Shown: positions 6,463-19,890 of the stretch, piece by piece
Position numbering within the stretch: position 1 is the stretch's first letter
Layout of the letters: every line of letters begins with the position of its first letter
Assembly: GCA_937989875.1 (NCBI GenBank)
Contig: CALKBO010000005.1
Span: 1-22,453, forward strand
DNA: 22,453 nt
DNA from: an uncultured Collinsella sp.
Lineage (GTDB): Bacteria; Actinomycetota; Coriobacteriia; Coriobacteriales; Coriobacteriaceae
Direction: 5' to 3'
Notes under the pieces: model-generated
What the model saw: the letters and a program-made list of their open reading frames with translations, nothing else
Told to the model about the DNA's origin: nothing
Databases searched by the model: none
Position numbers and translations under genes: made by a program

Positions 6463-6840
6463 ATGGCTAAGCTTACCACCGATGAGATCATCGATGCTCT
6501 TAAGGAAATGACCCTTCTCGAGGCTTCCGAGCTCGTTAAGGCTATCGAGGACACCTTCGGCGTTTCCGCCGCTGCTCCTGCCGCTGTTGTCGCCGCTCCC
6601 GCTGCTGGCGCTGCTGAGGCCGAGGAGAAGACCGAGTTTGACGTCGTGCTCGAGGGCTTCGGCGACAACAAGATCCAGGTCATCAAGGCCGTCCGTGAGC
6701 TCACCAACCTTGGCCTGAAGGAGGCCAAGGAGGTCGTCGAGGGCGCTCCCAAGGCTGTTCTCGAGGGTGCCAAGAAGGAGGACGCCGAGGCTGCCAAGGA
6801 GAAGCTCGAGGCTGCTGGCGCTGCTGTCACCCTCAAGTAA
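6463..6840 (+). CDS. rplL: 50S ribosomal protein L7/L12
   Basis: This 125-residue protein is normal in size for L7/L12. Its N-terminal helical domain (about 1-32) dimerises and binds L10. An Ala/Pro-rich hinge (about 36-54) follows, then the globular C-terminal domain (KTEFDVVLEGFGDNKIQVIK through EAAGAAVTLK) that recruits translation GTPases such as EF-G. The ATG at 6463 is chosen over an in-frame upstream start at 6430, because GAAAGGA lies about 8 nt before it and the MAKLTTDEII N-terminus is canonical. A strong terminator follows, so the rplJL unit ends here. Confidence 0.97.
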   Translation: MAKLTTDEIIDALKEMTLLEASELVKAIEDTFGVSAAAPAAVVAAPAAGAAEAEEKTEFDVVLEGFGDNKIQVIKAVRELTNLGLKEAKEVVEGAPKAVLEGAKKEDAEAAKEKLEAAGAAVTLK

Positions 6841-6867
6841 TCAGGCTTTCTCGCCAGATTTCTTTGC

Positions 6868-6901
6868 AGACGGGGTTCGCATTGCGAGCCCCGTCTTTTT
6901 T
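6868..6901 (+). terminator. Terminator of rplJ-rplL
   Basis: AGACGGGGTTCGC (6868-6880) pairs with GCGAGCCCCGTCT (6884-6896) with one G-T pair and an ATT loop, followed by T6. It separates rplJL from galU and rpoBC. Confidence 0.9.
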
Positions 6902-6979
6902 GTTTTTCGGTCCCTCGACATCGGTGGCTCAAACTGCCATGTTCTGTGATTTGCGTCGTATCGGGTGCCCTGCCGCTGG

Positions 6980-7013
6980 GCAATAAAATTGCACCATTCG
7001 AGCAATAATTTGC
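6980..7013. promoter_or_regulatory. Tandem palindromic sites upstream of galU
   Basis: GCAATAAAATTGC (6980-6992) and GCAATAATTTGC (7002-7013) are near-palindromes repeated in the same orientation. They are spaced 22 bp start to start, about two helical turns, and lie just before the predicted galU promoter. They may bind a regulator; none is known. Confidence 0.4.
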
Positions 7014-7030
7014 GTTGACCTGCTGAAGAA

Positions 7031-7058
7031 TTGTCTCTGCCTTGTAGTGACATATAGT
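7031..7058 (+). promoter_or_regulatory. Predicted galU promoter
   Basis: TTGTCT (7031-7036), a 16-bp spacer and TATAGT (7053-7058). Initiation near 7065 gives a leader of about 90 nt. An alternative -35, TTGACC at 7015-7020, has no matching -10 at 17 bp. Confidence 0.5.
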
Positions 7059-7154
7059 TCCAGCGGTAAGATGCTTGGGTATCGCAATTTGGTCTGCGGC
7101 TGTGTGCCGCACGCATGGGGCGCTTTTGCGCCTGCGAAAGGATCCTTGAATAAC

Positions 7155-8063
7155 ATGAAGGCAATCATCCCCGCCGCCGGTCTTGGCACGCGTTTTCTGC
7201 CTGGCACTAAGTGCACGCCCAAAGAGATGCTGCCGGTGCTCGACAAGCCGGTCATTCAGTATGTCGTTGAGGAGGCGCTCGACCCCGAGGAGGTCGACGA
7301 CGCCATCATCGTTACCTCTCCCGGTAAGCCCGAGCTGCTGAGCTACTTCCAGCCCGATCGCTCGCTCGAGAATCTGCTGCGCGAGCGCGGTAAGGATGCT
7401 TACGCCGATGCTGTTGCCCACGCAGGCGGCATGCCGGTCGACTTCCGTTATCAGTACGAGCCCAAGGGCCTCGGTCATGCCATTCGCTCTGCTGCCGACG
7501 CCGTGGCAGGGGAGAACTTCCTGGTTCTTCTGGGCGACTACGTTGTGCCCAACCGTGACATATGCGACAAGATGCTTGCTGTCTCCAAGGAGCACGGTGG
7601 CGCTTCGGTTATCGCCGTTGCCGCGTGCGCTCCCGAGGAAGTCAGCCGCTATGGCGTCATCGCCGGCGATCGCGTTGGCTCGCTCGAGGGCTTCGAGAAT
7701 GCTGCCGACGACGAGCCCGGTGCCGTTTGGCGCATCGGCGGTCTGGTCGAGAAGCCTGCCCCCGAGGCGGCTCCGTCCAACCTGTACATCGTCGGTCGCT
7801 ACCTGCTGAGCCCGCTGGTCATGGACTTGCTCGCCGATCAGCAGGCCGGCAAGGGTGGCGAGATCCAGCTCACCGACGCCATGGCCCGCTCGCTCGATCG
7901 CGAGGCCATGTACGCTGTCGTCATCGACCCGCTCTCGGGCTACGACACCGGCACCCCGTCTGGCTGGATGGCCACCAACGCCCTCATGGCCGCAAGCGAT
8001 CCTCGCTTTGCCAGCGCCTTCTGGGACGCCATCGACGAGCGCGGCGGCTTGATGCGCAAATAA
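7155..8063 (+). CDS. galU: UTP-glucose-1-phosphate uridylyltransferase
   Basis: This 302-residue enzyme (GalU/GtaB family) makes UDP-glucose from UTP and glucose-1-phosphate, feeding cell-envelope glycans, glycolipids and galactose metabolism. The N-terminal nucleotide-binding signature AAGLGTRFLPGTKC with PKEMLPVLDKP lies at residues 7-30. VEEAL, GLGHAIRSA and VLLGDYV follow, and GEIQLTDAM sits near residue 235. The reading frame extends upstream to 7047. The ATG at 7155 gives the canonical MKAIIPAAG start, but the ribosome site AAAGGA (7137-7142) is 12 nt away, so a TTG at 7146 (three residues longer) is a real alternative. It has its own promoter and terminator. Its place between rplL and rpoB is unusual. 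Confidence 0.94.
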   Translation: MKAIIPAAGLGTRFLPGTKCTPKEMLPVLDKPVIQYVVEEALDPEEVDDAIIVTSPGKPELLSYFQPDRSLENLLRERGKDAYADAVAHAGGMPVDFRYQYEPKGLGHAIRSAADAVAGENFLVLLGDYVVPNRDICDKMLAVSKEHGGASVIAVAACAPEEVSRYGVIAGDRVGSLEGFENAADDEPGAVWRIGGLVEKPAPEAAPSNLYIVGRYLLSPLVMDLLADQQAGKGGEIQLTDAMARSLDREAMYAVVIDPLSGYDTGTPSGWMATNALMAASDPRFASAFWDAIDERGGLMRK

Positions 8064-8083
8064 GCCTTCGGGCATCGACATTT

Positions 8084-8116
8084 ACGGGTGCGGACTTCGG
8101 TCTGCGCCCGTTTTTT
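8084..8116 (+). terminator. Terminator of galU
   Basis: A 12-bp stem (8084-8095 with 8100-8111, two G-T pairs) is closed by a TTCG tetraloop and followed by TTTTTT (8111-8116). It is a textbook intrinsic terminator. Confidence 0.92.
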
Positions 8117-8136
8117 ATGCGCGCCACGGCTTGGCT

Positions 8137-8309
8137 CCGGAAAGTGCGTCCCACAATTTGACTGAATTCTGGGATGCGCTTTCCGGTTGGGGCCCCTAGC
8201 GGAAACTACGACCCAGAATATCGGCTCAGAACGGGATGCAGTTTCCCAGACAGGGCTCAACCGGAAACTGCGACCCAGTTTGAGGTCTCAAAACGGGACG
8301 TAGTTTCCG
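8137..8309. repeat. Array of three palindromes (six alternating half-sites)
   Basis: Three successive inverted repeats lie at 8137-8186, 8201-8246 and 8262-8309. Their six arms, read in one orientation, all fit GGAAA[CG]T[AG]C[AG][AT]CCC, or close variants, flanked by CG. The arms alternate in orientation. Unit 1 pairs over 17 bp with two G-T pairs; units 2 and 3 have internal mismatches. The array fills much of the 508-nt gap between galU and rpoB, upstream of the rpoB promoter. It may be a REP-like intergenic repeat or a set of protein-binding half-sites. Confidence 0.75.
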
Positions 8310-8362
8310 CCCGGCCAACCCTCGTCGCCATTCCGCCGTTCAGCGTCCCGCATCAACGGTCT

Positions 8363-8385
8363 CGTTCACAGAAAATATATGAACG
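8363..8385. promoter_or_regulatory. Short inverted repeat upstream of rpoB
   Basis: CGTTCA (8363-8368) and TGAACG (8380-8385) flank an A/T-rich 11-nt centre. This is an operator-like dyad about 86 nt upstream of the predicted rpoB -35. Nothing else is clear in 8310-8470. Confidence 0.35.
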
Positions 8386-8470
8386 GATGTTCGATACACA
8401 CCCATCTACCTGCACCTTTTCTGCCGAAAAACTTTGCTACTCCAAAAACTCAATCGCGTCAAGGCTTTTC

Positions 8471-8498
8471 TTGCCCAACGGTCGGTACCTGATAAACT
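8471..8498 (+). promoter_or_regulatory. Predicted rpoB-rpoC promoter
   Basis: TTGCCC (8471-8476), a 16-bp spacer and TAAACT (8493-8498). Initiation near 8505 gives a leader of about 67 nt before rpoB. A terminator after galU means rpoBC needs its own promoter, which supports the call. Confidence 0.55.
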
Positions 8499-8571
8499 AT
8501 TAGGTTGCGATAACTGGCGAAGCTATGCCTCGCCAACCCACCGAGCATTTCCGTGAAGGAGGAAAAACCTG

Positions 8572-12063
<3,492 letters not shown>

Positions 12064-12069
12064 TTGACT

Positions 12070-16545
<4,476 letters not shown>

Positions 16546-16551
16546 CTAGTT

Positions 16552-16573
16552 CCGCCGTTCTAACGAACGGCGG
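16552..16573 (+). terminator. Hairpin directly after rpoC
   Basis: CCGCCGTTC (16552-16560) pairs perfectly with GAACGGCGG (16565-16573) around a TAAC loop, 6 nt after the rpoC stop. There is no T-run; it may protect the 3' end or pause polymerase before the terminator. GCGAC/GTCGC next to it (16573-16586) forms another small stem. Confidence 0.6.
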
Positions 16574-16589
16574 CGACCTCCGTCGCTGC

Positions 16590-16689
16590 GCGGCCCCCAG
16601 AGCTACAATCTGTCATTCAAAAGGCAGGGCATGACCAAAAGGTCAATGCCCTGCCTTTTTCATGCCACCTTGTACGCTCTGGGGGCCGC
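16590..16689 (+). terminator. Nested terminator of the rpoBC operon
   Basis: The inner hairpin pairs 16619-16636 with 16641-16659 (18 bp, one bulged A, AAAA loop). It ends in TTTTT (16656-16660), making a strong intrinsic terminator with A-tract and U-tract, so it can act on both strands. It is enclosed by a second perfect 14-bp inverted repeat, 16590-16603 with 16676-16689, extended by TACA/TGTA. The hairpin-within-hairpin layout is more than termination needs. Confidence 0.85.
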
Positions 16690-16726
16690 TCGCTTGCGTA
16701 TGCTCAACCTGTTGCGTTCCGTCGAT

Positions 16727-16755
16727 CCCTTGCCAATAAGGGGCAGGGTTTTTTT
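16727..16755 (+). terminator. Second terminator-like hairpin upstream of the sigma gene
   Basis: CCCT-T-GCC (16727-16734, one bulged T) pairs with GGCAGGG (16742-16748), followed by T7 (16749-16755). It would back up rpoC termination and insulate the sigma-factor promoter, which starts 24 nt later. Confidence 0.65.
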
Positions 16756-16778
16756 GGTAGGTTATTCCTGCTTGAATT

Positions 16779-16806
16779 TGAAACATTTCGTTCGGTCAAA
16801 GCGTAT
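16779..16806 (+). promoter_or_regulatory. ECF-type (SigW-like) promoter of the sigma-factor gene
   Basis: TGAAAC (16779-16784), a 17-nt spacer and CGTAT (16802-16806) match the TGAAAC/CGTA promoter class used by B. subtilis ECF sigma factors such as SigW. No good sigma-70 promoter is seen. Autoregulation by the downstream ECF sigma factor is therefore likely. Confidence 0.65.
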
Positions 16807-16855
16807 CTATGGTGAGGGCCTCAGCAAGAAACATCAGCATCACCGGGAGGTGATT

Positions 16856-17371
16856 ATGGAAGAACAAACATTTAGACAGGCGGTCGAAGATCACCGAGAT
16901 GTTGTGTTTCGAATCGCATTGACGTATCTGCGCGATCGCGCCGATGCCGATGATGTTGCCCAAGATGTCTTTCTTAAGCTGCTCAAAAGCGATACGCAAT
17001 TTGAGAGTTGGGAGCATCTTCGTCGCTGGCTTATCCGGGTCACGATCAATGAATGCAAATCGCTCTTTCGAAAGCCATGGAGGCGTGTGGAGGATATTGA
17101 GAACCTGGCCGATTCGCTTTCGACGGCGCAGGAGGAGACCAAGGTGGTCCTGTCAGACGTTATGCGACTTCCGGAGCGATTCCGCGTCCCCATCGTGCTC
17201 TATTACTATCTGGGCTTTTCGACCTCAGAGATTGCCGAGTTACTGCATGTGCCAGCCGCGACCGTTCGAACGCGTTTAGCTCGCGGTCGATCGAAGCTCA
17301 AGTTCATCCTAGAGGAGGGCGACCGTGAAATCCAACCAAATCAAGCAGGCCTTCGAGTTCGTCCAAGCTGA
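16856..17371 (+). CDS. ECF-family RNA polymerase sigma factor
   Basis: This 171-residue sigma factor has only regions 2 and 4, as in the extracytoplasmic-function group. Region 2 (about 10-75) includes VFRIALTYLRDRADADDVAQDVFLKL and a region 2.4 segment with WLIRVTINECKSLFR. Region 4 (about 95-150) has LPERFRVPIVLYYYLGFSTSEIAELL followed by the DNA-recognition helix PAATVRTRLARGRSKL. The reading frame is open from 16631, but the start is set at 16856 by the near-perfect GGGAGGTGATT directly before the ATG; the upstream frame crosses the terminators. The downstream anti-sigma gene starts inside it (47-nt overlap). It is probably held inactive by that protein and induced by envelope stress; the stimulus is unknown. 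Confidence 0.92.
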   Translation: MEEQTFRQAVEDHRDVVFRIALTYLRDRADADDVAQDVFLKLLKSDTQFESWEHLRRWLIRVTINECKSLFRKPWRRVEDIENLADSLSTAQEETKVVLSDVMRLPERFRVPIVLYYYLGFSTSEIAELLHVPAATVRTRLARGRSKLKFILEEGDREIQPNQAGLRVRPS

Positions 17372-18401
17372 TAGCGATCTTGCAGATCGCGTCCTTAATA
17401 CCGCTGCGGGTGAGCCGCTTCATCGAAAGGGTCACGCGAAGCCTCTGTATGTTGCCGTAATCGGATGTCTTGCCGGAGTGCTGGCGACCGGAGGAGTCGC
17501 CTACGCCGTTGTCAATTCCAGCTATTTTGCCTCAGCTTGGGGAAACCACGGCAACGGGGATTCCATTACCTGGACCAACGGAGGCTCATCGGGAACTAAA
17601 TATACCTACACCAGAGAGTTCGGTGATGGCATCGCGCCCCAAAGCTTGGAGGGTTCAGTGCAGAAGGTCAATCTGTCCGTCGAGGGCAACGGCTATACAC
17701 TCGACATTCATGATATGGCTATCGATAAAAACGGTTGCGGTGCCGTGACGTTTACGTTGTCCAATCCAAATGGTGTTAACTACTACAAGCCGGCAGCAGA
17801 GACTGGCGAACTTGTTCTCTATGGTGAAGAAGAACAAGGAATCGGCACGCCCAGCATGAACTTCGGCGAGGAATGGGCTGACACACGCTGCACCATTGAT
17901 AAGGACACATCAAGCGATACTGTCATTAATGGCACGATGTACTTTGCTTCTATGGATCGCGAGCGAGGTTTTCAACATGCGGTCACCTGGAATATCTCGT
18001 GGACCGAGGGCGAAGGCGAGGATGCGAAGCCGTTCGAGGCATCGACGCCCGAGTTTAGCGTTGGAGCGTACGTCGATACAAAGGAACTCCGCTCCGATGA
18101 CTCGCCTCTCGAGATCAGCCCGTTTTCTATCCAGACGCACATCGATGATTTGGGCATTGACGCAGTCACGAAGAAGTTGACGGTTACCTACAAGGATGGA
18201 TCGGAGCAGATTATCGAAGATGATACTGCGGGCGCGTACAATTTCTATGTCTCGCTGACGCGCAATAGCGGAGAGAACATCTCGGTGCCGACAAAACTGA
18301 TCAATGTCGATCAAGTGGTCTCGGTAACCCTTGAGGGCACGAGGTACACATCAACAGGAGAGACCGAAACAGAAGTACCCTTTACCATCGTTTATTCGTA
18401 A
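17325..18401 (+). CDS. Membrane protein, probable cognate anti-sigma factor
   Basis: This 358-residue protein has a short cytoplasmic N-terminus (1-39, IKQAFEFVQADSDLADRVL), one membrane helix (about 41-63, LYVAVIGCLAGVLATGGVAYAVV) and an outside domain of about 295 residues rich in beta strands. This topology and its position identify it as the likely anti-sigma factor. The N-terminal segment has no HxxxCxxC zinc motif, so it is not a classic zinc anti-sigma domain. The outer part resembles DUF4179-type proteins (KVNLSVEGNGYTLDIHDMAIDKNG), a family often paired with ECF sigma genes in gut Clostridia and Coriobacteria. The GTG start has AGAGGAGGG 5-6 nt before it and lies inside the sigma gene, implying translational coupling. 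Lower GC than the neighbouring core genes. Confidence 0.75.
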   Translation: MKSNQIKQAFEFVQADSDLADRVLNTAAGEPLHRKGHAKPLYVAVIGCLAGVLATGGVAYAVVNSSYFASAWGNHGNGDSITWTNGGSSGTKYTYTREFGDGIAPQSLEGSVQKVNLSVEGNGYTLDIHDMAIDKNGCGAVTFTLSNPNGVNYYKPAAETGELVLYGEEEQGIGTPSMNFGEEWADTRCTIDKDTSSDTVINGTMYFASMDRERGFQHAVTWNISWTEGEGEDAKPFEASTPEFSVGAYVDTKELRSDDSPLEISPFSIQTHIDDLGIDAVTKKLTVTYKDGSEQIIEDDTAGAYNFYVSLTRNSGENISVPTKLINVDQVVSVTLEGTRYTSTGETETEVPFTIVYS

Positions 18402-18407
18402 AGTCTG

Positions 18408-18440
18408 GGCCGCTTCCCAAGGGGGGGAAGCGGCCTTTTT
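18408..18440 (+). terminator. Terminator of the sigma/anti-sigma operon
   Basis: GGCCGCTTCCC (18408-18418) pairs perfectly with GGGAAGCGGCC (18425-18435), followed by TTTTT. It starts 7 nt after the stop codon. Confidence 0.92.
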
Positions 18441-18587
18441 AGCGTTATATGGACGAGTGGATTGGACGTTATTCGTCTGATTCTCGGAAGAACGTAGCAA
18501 ATGGATGCGGATCACCGTGAAGAGTGGCGTTTTCCCAGATAAAACCGACCAAAATAAACCTGTCCCTTTTTGGCAGGGAACGTTGCC

Positions 18588-18603
18588 CCGACGAGCACGT
18601 CGG
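18588..18603. repeat. Small hairpin bordering fold-back copy 2
   Basis: CCGACG (18588-18593) pairs with CGTCGG (18598-18603) around AGCA. The 160 nt between the terminator and the fold-back hold no supported gene. A small CCTG/CAGG hairpin around a T-run lies at about 18559-18577. Confidence 0.45.
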
Positions 18604-18740
18604 ATTCCCGGGCCGGGCGGCACAGGGGTTAAGTTTGTCGCGAGTTCCGCACGAGCCGGAGGCCACTTAATGTGGCCTCCGTGCGAGCCAGGACTGTAGA
18701 GCAGCAAACTTAAACCGCAGGCCGCCCGGGCCGGGGATCC
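18602..18740. repeat. Fold-back element with TTAAT core, copy 2
   Basis: The outer arms (18602-18621 and 18721-18740) match at 18 of 20 positions. The middle stem pairs GGTTAAGTTTG (18627-18637) with CAAACTTAAACC (18705-18716, one bulge). The inner stem pairs CGGAGGCCAC (18657-18666) with GTGGCCTCCG (18672-18681) around TTAAT. The unpaired flanks TTCCGCACGAGC and GCGAGCCAGGAC repeat those of the copy at 5385-5604, while arm sequences differ and stay complementary. It lies about 85 bp upstream of the rpsL promoter, in the same orientation relative to the downstream ribosomal operon as copy 1. Confidence 0.85.
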
Positions 18741-18749
18741 GCCCCCGCG

Positions 18750-18772
18750 CACAGAAGGAGATTCCTTTTGTG
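18750..18772. repeat. Small hairpin between fold-back 2 and the rpsL promoter
   Basis: CACAGAAGGA (18750-18759) pairs with TCCTTTTGTG (18763-18772), one G-T pair, loop GAT. Its function is unknown. Confidence 0.4.
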
Positions 18773-18824
18773 TAGGCTTTGCGGAAATGTGCCAATTTTG
18801 GGATACGCCCGGCGGCGTGGTCTG

Positions 18825-18853
18825 TTGACGGCACAGCTAACGCCACGTATCCT
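18825..18853 (+). promoter_or_regulatory. Predicted promoter of the rpsL operon
   Basis: TTGACG (18825-18830), a 17-bp spacer and TATCCT (18848-18853) form a strong housekeeping promoter. Initiation near 18860 gives a leader of about 87 nt containing the small hairpin AGGGG/CCCCT (18873-18890). Confidence 0.8.
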
Positions 18854-18946
18854 ATCGAACTGCGTGTTTCGTAGGGGGATGCTGACCCCTCGATTCAAGC
18901 CGTTGCACTTTACAGAAAGCTGGAATCATTCGAGAAGGAGTACGCT

Positions 18947-19324
18947 TTGCCTACTATTAACCAGCTGGTTCGCCAGGGCCGTCGTTCCGTGCCCAAGAAG
19001 TCCAAGAACGCTGCTCTGCAGCACAACTCCCAGAAGCGCGGCGTGTGCACCCGCGTCTTCACCACGAGCCCCAAGAAGCCGAACTCGGCTCTTCGTAAGG
19101 TTGCCCGTGTTCGCCTTGTCAACGGCATCGAAGTTACTGCTTACATCCCGGGTGAGGGCCACAACCTGCAGGAGCACTCCATCGTGCTCGTCCGCGGCGG
19201 TCGTGTCCGTGACCTCCCTGGTGTCCGTTATCACGTCATCCGTGGCGCCTACGACGCTGCTCCGGTCCAGAACCGTATGCAGGCCCGTTCCAAGTACGGT
19301 GCTAAGCGCCCCAAGGCTAAATAA
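18947..19324 (+). CDS. rpsL: 30S ribosomal protein S12
   Basis: This 125-residue protein is normal in length and sits at the decoding centre of the small subunit. MPTINQLVRQGR at the N-terminus, TTSPKKPNSALRK (with the lysine tied to streptomycin sensitivity) and the PGEGHNLQEHS and VRDLPGVRYHVIRG segments are canonical. No known streptomycin-resistance substitution is apparent. The start is TTG, fixed by GAAGGAG 7 nt upstream and by the conserved N-terminus. It is the first gene of the str-type operon, with rpsG 73 nt downstream. Confidence 0.98.
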   Translation: MPTINQLVRQGRRSVPKKSKNAALQHNSQKRGVCTRVFTTSPKKPNSALRKVARVRLVNGIEVTAYIPGEGHNLQEHSIVLVRGGRVRDLPGVRYHVIRGAYDAAPVQNRMQARSKYGAKRPKAK

Positions 19325-19349
19325 GCCAGATAACGTTTTGATACTTTCG

Positions 19350-19375
19350 CCGTGTGCCGCCTAAGCGCCGCACGG
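19350..19375 (+). promoter_or_regulatory. Imperfect hairpin between rpsL and rpsG
   Basis: CCGTGTGCCGC (19350-19360) pairs imperfectly with GCGCCGCACGG (19365-19375). In E. coli S7 represses the str operon by binding the rpsL-rpsG gap. Equivalence here is only positional. Confidence 0.35.
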
Positions 19376-19397
19376 TAGACACTTAAGGAGATTTCAC

Positions 19398-19871
19398 ATG
19401 CCGCGTCGTGCAGCAGCTAATCGTCGTGAGGTTCAGCCTGACGCCGTTTACAACAACCGCCTGGTGACTCAGCTCATCAACAAGGTCCTTCTTGACGGCA
19501 AGAAGGCCACCGCTGAGCGCATCGTTTACACCGCTTTCGAGATCGTTGCCGAGAAGTCCGAGGGTGGCGACGCTCTCGCTACCTTCAAGAAGGCTATGGA
19601 CAACGTCAAGCCCACGCTCGAGGTCAAGCCCAAGCGTGTCGGTGGCGCTACCTATCAGGTCCCGATGGAGGTCAACTCCCGTCGTTCCACCGCTCTGGGT
19701 ATCCGCTGGATCGTCAACTTCTCCCGCGCTCGCAAGGAGAAGACCATGGCCGAGCGTCTCGCCAACGAGATCCTCGACGCTTCCAACGGCCTGGGCGCTT
19801 CCGTCAAGAAGCGTGAGGACGTCTTCAAGATGGCCGAGGCCAACCGCGCGTTCTCTCACTATCGTTGGTAA
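19398..19871 (+). CDS. rpsG: 30S ribosomal protein S7
   Basis: This 157-residue protein is normal in length for S7, which nucleates folding of the 16S rRNA 3' domain and lines the E site. MPRRAAANRREVQPDAVYNN, then LINKVLLDGKKATAERIVY, GGATYQVPMEV, RRSTALGIRWIV and the C-terminal NRAFSHYRW are conserved features. The ATG follows TAAGGAG at 8 nt. It lies between rpsL and fusA (19-nt gap) in one operon and may be an autogenous regulator, as S7 is in enterobacteria. Confidence 0.98.
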   Translation: MPRRAAANRREVQPDAVYNNRLVTQLINKVLLDGKKATAERIVYTAFEIVAEKSEGGDALATFKKAMDNVKPTLEVKPKRVGGATYQVPMEVNSRRSTALGIRWIVNFSRARKEKTMAERLANEILDASNGLGASVKKREDVFKMAEANRAFSHYRW

Positions 19872-19890
19872 GTTAAGGTAAGGAACTAAC

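Noticed and set aside
6417..8081. Open frame of 554 codons on the minus strand over rplL and galU
   Set aside because: It crosses a strong terminator and two certain genes; it is a shadow.
8137..8309. CRISPR array as an explanation of the repeats
   Set aside because: Arms alternate in orientation and are degenerate, with no regular unique spacers.
16631..16855. Upstream extension of the sigma-factor reading frame
   Set aside because: It passes through two terminators and the predicted promoter; the strong ribosome site is directly before 16856.
18505..18699. 64-codon frame covering fold-back copy 2
   Set aside because: It runs through the hairpin arms and core. Base changes between copies follow pairing, not codons.
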